Assembly (NCBI GenBank): GCA_030680805.1
Contig: JAUXUK010000047.1
Span: forward strand, 1 to 64,000
DNA: 64,000 bases
Reading direction: 5' to 3'
From: Sulfuritalea sp.
Lineage (GTDB): Bacteria; Pseudomonadota; Gammaproteobacteria; Burkholderiales; Rhodocyclaceae
The translations under genes were made by a program, and so were the position numbers. This document shows positions 9,559 through 18,453 of the stretch, one piece after another; within the stretch, counting starts at the first letter, position 1; each line of letters opens with the position of its first letter. The notes under the pieces were generated by a model. That model was not told the origin of the DNA. It did no database searches and saw only the letters and a program-made list of their open reading frames with translations.

Positions 9559-12387
9559 ATGAGAAGCAACCTGCCCGTGACCCAAAACGAGATCGTCCTG
9601 CGCGACGACCAGATGATCGTTTCCAAGACCGATCTCAAAGGCCAGATTACCTACATCAACCGGGATTTCCTGGACATCAGCGGCTTCACCGAAAGCGAAC
9701 TGATCGGGCAGCCGCACAACATCGTGCGCCACCCGGACATGCCCGAGGCGGCCTTTGCCGACCTGTGGCGGACGCTCAAGGCGGAGCGGCCCTGGATCGG
9801 CATGGTCAAGAACCGCTGCAAGAACGGCGACTACTACTGGGTCGAGGCCCACGCCACGCCGCTGCGCGAGAATGGCCAGCTGGTCGGTTACATGTCAGTG
9901 CGCAAGAAGCCGACACGTTCCCAGATCGACGCCACGGAGCAGGCCTACCGCATGTTCCGCGAGAACAAGGCGGGCGGTAAGCGCATCGAACTCGGGCGCG
10001 TGGTCTCGGGTGGCGGCTTGCGCCAGAAGCTGGCCGATATGAGCATCAAGGCCAAGCTGGGCAGCGTGATGACTCTTATGGCGTTGTTGTTGCTGGCGAT
10101 CGGCGCACTGGGCCTGTATGGCATCAACACTTCAAACCACGGCCTGCAGACGGTCTATGAGGACCGCACGGTTCCCCTGATGGATCTGGGGAAGATCATC
10201 GACAAGATCAACCTGGTGCGGCTGAATGCGGTCAGCGCGTCCAACGCGACGAGCCAGGACGTGGTGAAAGACGCCGTCGCAAAGACACAGCAGCGCGACA
10301 AGGAAATCGCCGAACTCTGGACAAAATACGTGGCGACCACCCTGACGCCGGAGGAAAAGCTGCTGGCTGACGCCTTTGGCAAGCAATTCAAGGCCTATCA
10401 GGAATCGCGCGACATCACGATGAAGGCCGCAGCCGACGGCAATTTCGAGGCCTCCAAGGCGAATGCGGCGAAAGATGCGGGACCCAAATACGCCGTGGCA
10501 CGGGAAACCGTCTTCAAGCTGATCGAACTTCAGGGAGCGGTGGCAAAGGAGGAGTTCACCAAGGCGCAGGCCCAGTTTGAATTTATTCTCAAGCTTTCGA
10601 TTGGCGCGATGGTGGCCGGTCTGCTGCTGGCAGTGGGTGCCGCCGTGGTGCTGATTCGCGCCATTACCGGGCCGCTGAACCAGGCCCGCGACATCTTTGC
10701 GCAGATCGGCCAGGGCATGTACGGCAACTTTGTCGATATCACCAGCAACGACGAGACCGGCAAGTTCCTGCAGAGCCTGGAAGTCATGCAGACCAAGCTC
10801 GGCTTCGACGTGGCCGAGGCAAGACGCCTTTCCGACGAAAACCTGCGCATCAAGATCGCGCTGGACAACGTCAGCACCGGCGTCATGATCGCCAACAACG
10901 AGCGCACCATCATCTACGCCAACAAGTCGGTGCAGAAGATCCTCAAGGGCGCCGAGTCGGCGATTCGGCAGCAGTTGCCGAACTTCGATGCAGACCGCAT
11001 GGTGGGCGTGAATATCGATACCTTCCACAAGAGCCCGGCGCACCAGGCCAACCTGCTGGCGACCTTCACCAGCACCTATGTCGCCAACCTGGAGATCAGT
11101 GGGCGCTACCTGCGGGTTTCGGCCAGTCCGGTGATCAATGCACGCAATGAGCGTCTCGGCGCGGTGGCCGAGTGGCTGGATCGCACCCCCGAAGTCCTGG
11201 TCGAGAAGGAAGTGGCGGGCATCGTCGAGGGCGCCCTGCGCGGCGACTTCGTCACGCGCCTCAGCATGGAAGGCAAGGAGGGCTTCTTCAAGCAACTGGC
11301 CGAGGGCCTCAACCAGTTGTCCAACGTGACCCAGACCGGTTTGTCGGATGTGGCGCGAGTCCTGCAACTGGTCGCCGCAGGCGACCTGACGCAGAAGATC
11401 GAGGCTGACTATCAAGGCATCTTCGGTCAGTTGAAGGACGATACCAACACCACGATCGAGCGCCTGCGCGAAGTGGTGGGGCGCATCAAGGATGCCACCG
11501 AGGCGATCAACATTGCGTCGCAGGAAATCGCTGCAGGAAACCAGGATCTGTCGAGCCGGACCGAAGAGCAGGCCAGCAGCCTGGAAGAGACATCCTCCTC
11601 GATGGAGCAACTCAACGCCACCGTCAAGCAGAACGCCGAGAACGCCAAGCAGGCCAACGAACTGGCCAAGACATCCAACGCCGGGGTGGTGAAGGGCGGC
11701 GAAGTGGTGAAGCAGGTGGTGGTCACCATGGGCGAGATTCAGGCCAGTTCGAAGAAGATCTCGGACATCATCGGCGTGATCGACAGCATCGCCTTCCAGA
11801 CCAACATCCTGGCGCTGAACGCGGCGGTGGAAGCCGCGCGAGCCGGCGAGCAGGGTCGCGGCTTCGCCGTGGTGGCAACGGAAGTGCGCAACCTGGCGCA
11901 GCGCAGCGCCACGGCGGCGAAGGAAATCAAGACCCTGATCGCCGAATCGGTAGACAAGGTGGAAAGCGGCGCAAAACTGGTGCAGCAGGCGGGCACCACC
12001 ATGGACGAAGTGGTGGCCAGCTTCCAGCAGGTAGCCAGTCTGGTGACTGAAATTGCATCGGCCTCGCGTGAGCAGAGTTCGGGCATCGAACAAACCACGC
12101 AGGCGGTAAGCCAGATGGATGAGGTGACCCAGCAGAACGCCGCCCTGGTGGAAGAAGCGGCGGCGGCGGCCGAGAGCCTGGAAGAGCAGGCGCGCGGCCT
12201 GGTGCAGACCATGAGCGTGTTCAAGCTGGCCGAAGGCGGCGGACGCAGCATGCCTGCGCCGTCGCTGCGCGATGCGACGCCAAGGCAGCTGGCAGGCGGC
12301 GGTCGCTCGCCGGCCAAACCGGGGATGGCGAAGAAAATTGCCCCCCCTCATCTGGCCGATGCCGGCGAGCAGTGGGAGGAGTTCTGA
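9559..12387 (+). CDS. Methyl-accepting chemotaxis protein with N-terminal Aer-type PAS and CheR-docking tail
   Basis: A protein of 942 residues. An Aer-like cytoplasmic PAS (about 20-120; INRDFLDISGF, NIVRHPDMPE, NGDYYWVEA) is followed by a membrane segment (about 167-195), a periplasmic helical bundle, a second membrane segment (about 342-370), HAMP, a further PAS-like unit, further HAMP-like segments and the MCP hairpin ([29 protein letters not shown]). It ends exactly in QWEEF, a match to the xWxxF pentapeptide that tethers CheR/CheB in enterobacterial Tar and Tsr. cheR and cheB follow directly, so this receptor is probably their main docking site. The PAS suggests redox or O2 sensing through FAD. 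AAGGAG precedes ATG 9559. Confidence 0.93.
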   Translation: MRSNLPVTQNEIVLRDDQMIVSKTDLKGQITYINRDFLDISGFTESELIGQPHNIVRHPDMPEAAFADLWRTLKAERPWIGMVKNRCKNGDYYWVEAHATPLRENGQLVGYMSVRKKPTRSQIDATEQAYRMFRENKAGGKRIELGRVVSGGGLRQKLADMSIKAKLGSVMTLMALLLLAIGALGLYGINTSNHGLQTVYEDRTVPLMDLGKIIDKINLVRLNAVSASNATSQDVVKDAVAKTQQRDKEIAELWTKYVATTLTPEEKLLADAFGKQFKAYQESRDITMKAAADGNFEASKANAAKDAGPKYAVARETVFKLIELQGAVAKEEFTKAQAQFEFILKLSIGAMVAGLLLAVGAAVVLIRAITGPLNQARDIFAQIGQGMYGNFVDITSNDETGKFLQSLEVMQTKLGFDVAEARRLSDENLRIKIALDNVSTGVMIANNERTIIYANKSVQKILKGAESAIRQQLPNFDADRMVGVNIDTFHKSPAHQANLLATFTSTYVANLEISGRYLRVSASPVINARNERLGAVAEWLDRTPEVLVEKEVAGIVEGALRGDFVTRLSMEGKEGFFKQLAEGLNQLSNVTQTGLSDVARVLQLVAAGDLTQKIEADYQGIFGQLKDDTNTTIERLREVVGRIKDATEAINIASQEIAAGNQDLSSRTEEQASSLEETSSSMEQLNATVKQNAENAKQANELAKTSNAGVVKGGEVVKQVVVTMGEIQASSKKISDIIGVIDSIAFQTNILALNAAVEAARAGEQGRGFAVVATEVRNLAQRSATAAKEIKTLIAESVDKVESGAKLVQQAGTTMDEVVASFQQVASLVTEIASASREQSSGIEQTTQAVSQMDEVTQQNAALVEEAAAAAESLEEQARGLVQTMSVFKLAEGGGRSMPAPSLRDATPRQLAGGGRSPAKPGMAKKIAPPHLADAGEQWEEF

Positions 12388-12466
12388 TCGCCAGTCGTTG
12401 AATCTCGCCTGAGGGCGCCCTCAGGCTCTTCATCCGATCAGTCCCTCCTCCGCGAGGCGATCCCAC

Positions 12467-13333
12467 TTGGACAACGAAAAAATGGAACAGCGCGACCGCG
12501 AATTCCACTTCACTGCTGCTGACTTCGAGCGGGTGCGCACGCTGATCTACAAGCACGCCGGGATTTCCCTGGCGCCGATCAAGCAGGACATGGTGTACAG
12601 CCGCCTGGCGCGGCGCCTGCGGGCGCTCGGCTACAGCACCTTCGAGCAGTACCTGGCACACCTGGAATCGAACGATGAAGCGGAATGGGAGATCTTCGTC
12701 AATTCGCTGACGACCAACCTCACATCGTTCTTTCGCGAGGCGCATCACTTCGACATCCTGATTCGCCATCTGCGCGAGCTGAAGCAGCGCCCCATACGCA
12801 TCTGGTGCTCGGCCGCGTCCACCGGCGAGGAACCCTACACCCTGGCCATGACGGCCTGCGAGGCATTCGACACGCTGACGCCGCCGGTCGCGATCGTCGC
12901 CAGCGACATCGATACCAATGTGCTGGCCACGGCGGGGAAGGGCGTCTATCCCCTGGAGCGGGTCGAGAAGCTGAGTGCCGACCGACTGCGCCGCTTTTTC
13001 CTGAAGGGCAGCGGCGCGCAGGAAGGTTACGTGCGGGTGCGGCCGGAGTTGCAGAAGCTGCTCAGCTTTACCCGCATCAACCTGCTCGATGCGCGCTTGC
13101 CGCTGCAAGGCCCGTTCGACGTCATGTTCTGCCGCAACGTCATGATCTATTTCGACAAGCCGACGCAGCGTGCGATCCTGAAGAAGTTCGCGCCCTTGCT
13201 GCGCGAGGACGGCCTGCTGTTTGCCGGCCATTCCGAGAGCTTTCTGCATGCTGCCGACGTGTTCCGCTCGCTCGGACGCACGGTGTACGAGCGCGCCGAC
13301 CGACCAGCGTCAGCGCCGGCGGTCAGGATCTGA
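12467..13333 (+). CDS. cheR: Chemotaxis protein methyltransferase CheR
   Basis: A SAM-dependent glutamate methyltransferase of 288 residues that methylates MCP adaptation helices. N-terminal helical domain (FTAADFERVRTLIYKHAGI) and Rossmann core with SAASTGEEPYTLAM and FDVMFCRNVMIYFDKPTQ, all typical. The start is uncertain: TTG 12467 has GAGG about ten bases upstream, while ATG 12482 has no clear ribosome site; the two differ by five residues. It sits 79 bases after the MCP that carries the QWEEF tail and 2 bases before cheD, with cheB next, forming an adaptation block cheR-cheD-cheB. Confidence 0.95.
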   Translation: MDNEKMEQRDREFHFTAADFERVRTLIYKHAGISLAPIKQDMVYSRLARRLRALGYSTFEQYLAHLESNDEAEWEIFVNSLTTNLTSFFREAHHFDILIRHLRELKQRPIRIWCSAASTGEEPYTLAMTACEAFDTLTPPVAIVASDIDTNVLATAGKGVYPLERVEKLSADRLRRFFLKGSGAQEGYVRVRPELQKLLSFTRINLLDARLPLQGPFDVMFCRNVMIYFDKPTQRAILKKFAPLLREDGLLFAGHSESFLHAADVFRSLGRTVYERADRPASAPAVRI

Positions 13334-13335
13334 CC

Positions 13336-13938
13336 ATGGAGGCGGGATTCGTCGAGCATCTGGCGGGCAATCGCTACTTCGACCCGACCTTCGGCGCCGA
13401 AGCGGTCAAGGTACTGCCGGGCGAGTATTTCGTAACGACCACCGACATGCTGCTGGTGACGGTGCTCGGCTCCTGCGTCTCCGCCTGCATTCGCGACAAG
13501 GAAAAAGGCATCGGCGGCATGAACCATTTCATGCTGGCCGACTCGGCCGAGCAGTCTCCCTTTTCGGCTTCGGCGCGTTACGGGACCTACGCCATGGAAA
13601 TCCTGATCAACCATCTGCTCAAGCTCGGCGCCCGGCGCGGCAGCCTGGAGGCCAAGGTGTTCGGCGGCGGCCGGGTCATGGCCGCGCTGTCGAGTTCCAA
13701 CGTCGGCGAGCGCAATTGCAGCTTCGTGCTTGATTTCCTGAGGACCGAAGGCATTTTTGTTTCCGCGCAGGATCTACTCGACGTTCATCCGCGCAAGGTC
13801 TATTTCTTTCCGACCACCGGTCGCGTTCTGGTCAAGAAGCTGACGCGCCTGCACAACGACACGCTGATCCGGCGCGAAACCGAATACGCGGCGCGCCTCA
13901 CCGAAGCGCCGGTATCGGGTGATATCGAGCTGTTCTAG
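13336..13938 (+). CDS. cheD: Chemoreceptor glutamine deamidase CheD
   Basis: A CheD of 200 residues that deamidates receptor glutamines and, in some species, is regulated by binding to a CheY phosphatase. The catalytic Cys lies in VLGSCVSACIRD and the His in GGMNHFML; the upstream Thr of the triad is in LVTVLG. The ORF track starts this frame at 12685 inside cheR; ATG 13336 is the real start, two bases after the cheR stop and with CAGGA upstream. Presence of CheD together with CheR and CheB, but with CheZ in the second cluster, means this cell has both deamidase-type adaptation and CheZ-type signal termination. Confidence 0.95.
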   Translation: MEAGFVEHLAGNRYFDPTFGAEAVKVLPGEYFVTTTDMLLVTVLGSCVSACIRDKEKGIGGMNHFMLADSAEQSPFSASARYGTYAMEILINHLLKLGARRGSLEAKVFGGGRVMAALSSSNVGERNCSFVLDFLRTEGIFVSAQDLLDVHPRKVYFFPTTGRVLVKKLTRLHNDTLIRRETEYAARLTEAPVSGDIELF

Positions 13939-13946
13939 AGGACCCC

Positions 13947-15020
13947 ATGCCCATCAAGGTACTTGTCGTTGATGACTCCGCACTGATGCGCGCCCTGCTG
14001 ACCGAGATCATCGGCGGCGCGCCGGATCTCGAGGTGGTCGGCGCGGCGCCGGACCCGATTGCCGCGCGCGAAATGATCAAGACGCTGAATCCCGACGTGT
14101 TGACCCTCGATGTCGAGATGCCGCGCATGAACGGCCTCGAATTTCTGGATCGGCTGATGCGTTTGCGGCCGATGCCGGTAATCATGATTTCCTCTTTTAC
14201 CGCAGCCGGTTCCGAAATCACGCTCAAGGCGCTCGAACTTGGCGCGGTGGACTATCTGGCCAAGCCGCGCGCAGAGAACATTTCCATGCTGCAGGACTAC
14301 GCCGCGGATATCCGCGACAAGATCCGCGCCGCAAGCGGCGCGCGCCTCAAGTCGACGTCGCGTATCGCCGTACCGCCAGCGCCGACTTTTGCTCAGCCCA
14401 AAGGCAGCTTCTCGTCGCGCCTGCTGGCCGAGAAGGTCATCGCCATCGGCGCCTCGACGGGTGGCACGGAGGCCATCAAGGAGGTGCTCGGCTCCCTGCC
14501 CGGAGAGATGCCGCCCATTGTCATGGTGCAGCACATGCCGGAAAGCTTCACGCCATCCTTCGCGCAACGGCTGAACAACTTGTCCAGAATGACCGTGATC
14601 GAGGCCCAGGGCGGCGAGCGCCTGCAGCCGGGCACGGCCTATCTGGCCCCGGGCCATTCGCACATGCGGGTACGGAAGAGCGGCGCGGGCCTTGTGCTCG
14701 AGTTGTCGCAGGAGGAACCGGTGAATCGTCATCGGCCCGCGGCCGATGTGCTGTTTCGGTCGGTCGCCGAGTACGTGGGGCAAAATGCACTGGGCGTGAT
14801 CCTGACCGGCATGGGCAAGGATGGTGCCCAGGGTTTGCTGGCCATGCGCCAGGCCGGAGCCTGGAATATCGGACAGGACCAAGCCTCCTGCGTTGTGTAT
14901 GGAATGCCGCGAGAGGCCGCCGAAGTGGGTGCGCTGGATGAAGTGGCAAGTCTCGCCGAGATCTCGGGAAGCATCATGGCAAAGCTGCGCGCACTGGACA
15001 AGCGCGGCAGCGGAGGCTGA
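13947..15020 (+). CDS. cheB: Chemotaxis methylesterase CheB
   Basis: A CheB of 357 residues: receiver (VVDDSALMR, phospho-Asp in LTLDVEMPRMNG, Lys in LAKPR), a linker, then the methylesterase with catalytic Ser in IGASTGGTEA, His in VQHMPESF and Asp in TGMGKDGAQG. It removes methyl groups from MCPs when phosphorylated by CheA. The linker (about residues 130-155) contains SRIAVPPAPTF, which is encoded by a short DNA repeat also present elsewhere in the window. ATG 13947 lies eight bases after the cheD stop. It closes the first chemotaxis block; a STAS gene follows after 67 bases. Confidence 0.95.
   Translation: MPIKVLVVDDSALMRALLTEIIGGAPDLEVVGAAPDPIAAREMIKTLNPDVLTLDVEMPRMNGLEFLDRLMRLRPMPVIMISSFTAAGSEITLKALELGAVDYLAKPRAENISMLQDYAADIRDKIRAASGARLKSTSRIAVPPAPTFAQPKGSFSSRLLAEKVIAIGASTGGTEAIKEVLGSLPGEMPPIVMVQHMPESFTPSFAQRLNNLSRMTVIEAQGGERLQPGTAYLAPGHSHMRVRKSGAGLVLELSQEEPVNRHRPAADVLFRSVAEYVGQNALGVILTGMGKDGAQGLLAMRQAGAWNIGQDQASCVVYGMPREAAEVGALDEVASLAEISGSIMAKLRALDKRGSGG
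14365..14390 (-). repeat. Short dispersed repeat A inside the cheB linker
   Basis: Read on the minus strand, this 26-base unit begins AAAAGTCGGCGCTGGCGG. Near-identical units occur at 35639-35664 (before flgF), 59302-59327 (inside fleR) and 61701-61726 (after the M48 gene). Here and in fleR it lies in an interdomain linker, read in the same frame as [IF]AV[PS]PAP[TS]F. Confidence 0.75.
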
Positions 15021-15087
15021 TTCGGTTCGCATCGAATCGGGCTATACTTGGTTCGCCAGCAACCGTTGTTTGAGCGAGGACAAATTC

Positions 15088-15390
15088 ATGCAGGCTTCTG
15101 TCACCGTTACTGAAGGTCGTGCCGTCATCCTGTTGCAGGGTCGTTTCGATTTCAATTCGCATCGTGATTTCCGCGAAGCGGTTGACACGGCTTTGGCGAG
15201 TCCCGGTTCAACCATCACAGTCGATCTGGCGGGTGTCGAATACCTCGACAGTTCCGCCTTGGGAATGTTGTTGATGCTGCGCGACCGGGCCAAGGGTGCG
15301 GCGCGTGAAGTCACCTTGACCGGATGTCGCAGCGCAGTGAAGCAGATTCTCGATATCGCCAACTTCGGCAAGCTGTTCAGCATGGATTGA
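15088..15390 (+). CDS. STAS-domain protein (anti-sigma factor antagonist type)
   Basis: A single STAS domain of 100 residues. The phosphorylatable serine region is YLDSSALGML, as in SpoIIAA-like anti-anti-sigma factors. No partner anti-sigma kinase is seen in the window, so the target is unknown; in beta/gammaproteobacterial chemotaxis and flagellar loci such proteins often belong to phosphorelays that tune motility or biofilm (family knowledge). The ORF track starts at 14821 inside cheB; ATG 15088 has GAGGA seven bases upstream. Upstream, TATACT at about 15047 could be a -10 element, but no convincing -35 is visible. Confidence 0.88.
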   Translation: MQASVTVTEGRAVILLQGRFDFNSHRDFREAVDTALASPGSTITVDLAGVEYLDSSALGMLLMLRDRAKGAAREVTLTGCRSAVKQILDIANFGKLFSMD

Positions 15391-15639
15391 GGAAGTACGT
15401 CCCTTGGGCGCAGCATCCGGTTCGCATGTTGCTCCAACAGGGCTCAGTCAGGCGTTTCCGCCATAAGCGGATTGATCGTTTCGGCCTTGAGTTCGGCTGT
15501 GGTTTTGCTACAGTGAACCCATAGAACAATGACGTTTTTGGCCGGTTGGCCGCTTCTTTTCTGTTTCCATGAGAGGTTGAAAAACGCAATGAGTCATTTA
15601 TGGCTTAAGCTATAGAAGACCTTGAGGAGGAGAGGAATA

Positions 15640-17340
15640 ATGGCTGGATCAGTGTCTCGTGTGCCGTGGGCACATATTGCTGCCGGATTGATCGTCGCTG
15701 GCGGCGGGGCCGGAGTCGTCAGCTATGCCGGCGGCGCGCTCGGACCGGATGTCATCGCCTTGCTGGCGGTATTGGGCGCCCTGGTTGTCGTGGTGCCATG
15801 GATGCACTTCAATTCAGCGGTCGCCGGTCCGATCAACCACATGCGCGAAGTGCTGCACACTACCCGCAATGACGGCGATCTGGCGCGTCGAGTGGTGGTT
15901 CCGCAGGCTTCCAGCGCCGCGCCGGCCGCCGCTGCCTACAACGAGTTGATGGCGAGTCTTCAGGGCATCATCACGCGAGTTCTGTTCAATTCCAATCAAT
16001 TGGCGCAGGCCGCCGACAAGCTGATTGCGGAAGCACGTGAGACGGCGTCGGGCTCGGAGCAGCAAAATGCCGCCGCCGAGTCGGCCGCCGTTGCATGTGC
16101 CGAGATGGCCGGAGAAATGAATGATGCGGCCGATCACGCCGAGGAAACCGCGCGCATTGCGCTTGCGGCGCGCGAAAACTCTTCGCGTGGCGCGGCGATC
16201 GTGCATGATGCCGCTGCCGAAATCGAACGCATAGCGTCGTCGGTCGAGCAGTCGGCGCAGGTGGTCGCGGCACTCGGCGAGCGTTCGGCGGAGATTTCCG
16301 GCATCGTCAAAGTGATCCACGACATCGCCGATCAAACCAATCTCCTCGCGCTCAATGCCGCCATCGAGGCGGCGCGGGCCGGCGAGCAGGGGCGTGGCTT
16401 CGCCGTTGTCGCCGACGAAGTGCGCAAGCTGGCCGAACGTACGACGGCCGCCACCAGCCAGATCAGTTCGGTGATTGCGGCAATCCAGAGCGAAACGGGC
16501 CACGCGATCACCACCATCAAGGCCGGATCACTGCAGGCGGGCAACGGCGCCCGGTTGGCGAAACAGGCTGCCGAGGCCCTGGGGCAGATCAACGCGGGCG
16601 CGCAGGAGACGCTGGACAAGGTCTCGAGCATCGCCAAGACGATGCACGAACAAAGTCGAAAAACCCAGACCATTGCGGAGCACGTCAGCAGCATCATGGG
16701 TCTGGCTGACCGCAATACGGAGTGTTCTAAGAACACCCTGGCCGAGGCGAATCAGCTCGACTATCTCGCCATGAATCTCGAGGAAGTCGGCACCATTTTC
16801 AAGCTCGGGGTGGCGGGTGAGCAGGCGCTCAAGGTGCATGAGCGTATGCCCGGCGTCGTGCAGGGTGTGGCGAAAGCCATGTCCAAGGCCTTCTCCGACG
16901 CGGTTGACCGCGGCCAGATCAAGCTCGACGACCTGTTCGACCCGAACTACGTGCCGATTGCCAACACCAAGCCGCAGAAGTTCCACACCAGGTTCGACAG
17001 CTTCTGCGACAAGTTGCTGCCGGGGATTCAGGAGCCGGTGCTGGATGGCAACAAGGAGGTCGCCTACTCGATCGCCTGCGACCGGCGCGGCTACGTGCCG
17101 ACGCACAACAACCGCTTCTGTCAGCCGCTCACTGGTGACGAGAAGAAGGACTTCGTGGGCAATCGGACCAAGCGCGTGTTCGGCGATCCGGTCGGCAAGC
17201 GTTGCGGCGATCACGAACTGCCGTTCCTGCTGCAAACCTACCGGCGGGATACGGGGGAAATCATGCATGACATTTCGGCGCCGGTGTATGTCAAGGGCCG
17301 TCATTGGGGTGGCGTGCGCATCGGCTATCGCACCGAGTGA
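15640..17340 (+). CDS. Methyl-accepting chemotaxis protein with C-terminal cytoplasmic sensor domain
   Basis: A protein of 566 residues with an inverted layout: two N-terminal membrane segments (about 10-55) with almost no periplasmic loop, a HAMP-like stretch, the MCP hairpin ([32 protein letters not shown]) at about 230-270, and then a globular C-terminal domain (about 420-566). That domain has [46 protein letters not shown] and ends [17 protein letters not shown]. It looks like a PAS/Cache-type sensor, known from other proteobacterial MCPs, here with several cysteines and histidines. ATG 15640 is preceded by a strong GAGGAGGAG. The 249 bases upstream hold no gene. Confidence 0.92.
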   Translation: MAGSVSRVPWAHIAAGLIVAGGGAGVVSYAGGALGPDVIALLAVLGALVVVVPWMHFNSAVAGPINHMREVLHTTRNDGDLARRVVVPQASSAAPAAAAYNELMASLQGIITRVLFNSNQLAQAADKLIAEARETASGSEQQNAAAESAAVACAEMAGEMNDAADHAEETARIALAARENSSRGAAIVHDAAAEIERIASSVEQSAQVVAALGERSAEISGIVKVIHDIADQTNLLALNAAIEAARAGEQGRGFAVVADEVRKLAERTTAATSQISSVIAAIQSETGHAITTIKAGSLQAGNGARLAKQAAEALGQINAGAQETLDKVSSIAKTMHEQSRKTQTIAEHVSSIMGLADRNTECSKNTLAEANQLDYLAMNLEEVGTIFKLGVAGEQALKVHERMPGVVQGVAKAMSKAFSDAVDRGQIKLDDLFDPNYVPIANTKPQKFHTRFDSFCDKLLPGIQEPVLDGNKEVAYSIACDRRGYVPTHNNRFCQPLTGDEKKDFVGNRTKRVFGDPVGKRCGDHELPFLLQTYRRDTGEIMHDISAPVYVKGRHWGGVRIGYRTE

Positions 17341-17463
17341 ATGAGGCCCCTTGACGCGAACATTCCGCGGCCCGCGACGGCCGCTTCCGCAGCAAAGTGG
17401 CGTAGTATTGGTTGTCGCGCGAGGGGCTTGTTTGTGTTGCCGCCGGCGCTGAAAGGCTTGTAA

Positions 17464-18435
17464 ATGTCGGATCTCTTCAACAGCATTGACGCTCGGACCC
17501 GGTTGGCAGGAACCAACAAGCTGGAGATATTGCTGTTCGCGCTGGGTCTGGACAATCGTACCGGTCGTCGCGAAACATTCGGCATCAACGTGTTCAAGGT
17601 TCGTGAAGTGATGCGTACGCCGCCGATTACGTCGGCGCCCGATATGCCTCCCGCAGTCAAGGGCATGGTCAGTCTGCGCGGCGCCCTGGTCCCCGTGGTT
17701 GATCTCGCCGATTACATCGGCATGCAGCCGGACAGCCCCCGCGACATCATGATCGTCACCGAATACAACGGCAAGACCCAGGGCTTTCTGGTGGAGTCCG
17801 TCGATACCATCCTGCGCCTCGACTGGTCGCAAATGCGCGTTCCACCGCAAATGCTGACCTCCAATCTGGGCGGCCTGGTGACGGCAGTTACCGAGTTGGA
17901 CGACAATCGTTTGGTCATGATGCTCGATGTCGAGCGTGTCCTGGCAGAGACCGCCAAGGAGGACGACGCCATGATATTCAATGGCATATCAGCGCTTGGT
18001 CGTGACGATCTGACCATACTGTTTGCTGACGATTCCTCGGTGGCGCGCGGCCAGATCGAACGGACCCTTGCCGTTCTGGGCGTCAAACACGTCAGCGCCG
18101 TGAATGGGCGTGCCGCGTGGGAAGAGTTACAGCGTATTGCCACGCTTGCCGAGAACACCGGCAGACCCGTCAAAGACTATGTGCAGCTGGTGTTGACCGA
18201 CGTCGAGATGCCGGAAATGGACGGCTATCTCCTGACCAAGAATATCAAGGCCGATCCGCGCTTTGTCGGGATACCTGTGATCATGCATTCGTCTTTGTCA
18301 TCCATGTCCAACCAGCAGTTGGGCCGTTCGGTGGGCGTCGATGAGTATGTACCGAAATTCGAACCCCATCGCCTGGCGGAAACGCTGGGGCGTCTGCTGC
18401 TTGGCCAGAAGCCCGCGGCGACAACCACACACTGA
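17464..18435 (+). CDS. cheV: Chemotaxis protein CheV (CheW-receiver fusion), intact copy
   Basis: A protein of 323 residues: a CheW-like domain (KLEILLFALG, NVFKVREVMRTPPIT, VKGMVSLRGALVPVVDL) followed by a receiver (FADDSS, phospho-Asp in LTDVEMPEMDGY, MHSSLSS at the switch, Lys in VPKFEPH). CheV couples receptors to CheA and is itself phosphorylated, giving an adaptation-like brake. ATG 17464 with AAAGG upstream. The next gene is a close paralogue that carries a nonsense codon. It is probably part of the cheV-cheY-cheZ-cheA unit. Confidence 0.95.
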   Translation: MSDLFNSIDARTRLAGTNKLEILLFALGLDNRTGRRETFGINVFKVREVMRTPPITSAPDMPPAVKGMVSLRGALVPVVDLADYIGMQPDSPRDIMIVTEYNGKTQGFLVESVDTILRLDWSQMRVPPQMLTSNLGGLVTAVTELDDNRLVMMLDVERVLAETAKEDDAMIFNGISALGRDDLTILFADDSSVARGQIERTLAVLGVKHVSAVNGRAAWEELQRIATLAENTGRPVKDYVQLVLTDVEMPEMDGYLLTKNIKADPRFVGIPVIMHSSLSSMSNQQLGRSVGVDEYVPKFEPHRLAETLGRLLLGQKPAATTTH

Positions 18436-18453
18436 ACGGGAGTGCCGACTGCC

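Noticed and set aside
10132-12351. 739-residue minus-strand ORF opposite the MCP
   Set aside because: Shadow of the MCP coiled coil in a GC-rich genome; no family features and no ribosome site.
12685-13338. 5' extension of the cheD frame into cheR
   Set aside because: The sequence before ATG 13336 is an out-of-frame reading of cheR; CheD is complete from 13336.
16528-17850. 440-residue minus-strand ORF across MCP end and cheV
   Set aside because: Spans the gap between two well supported plus-strand genes; shadow.
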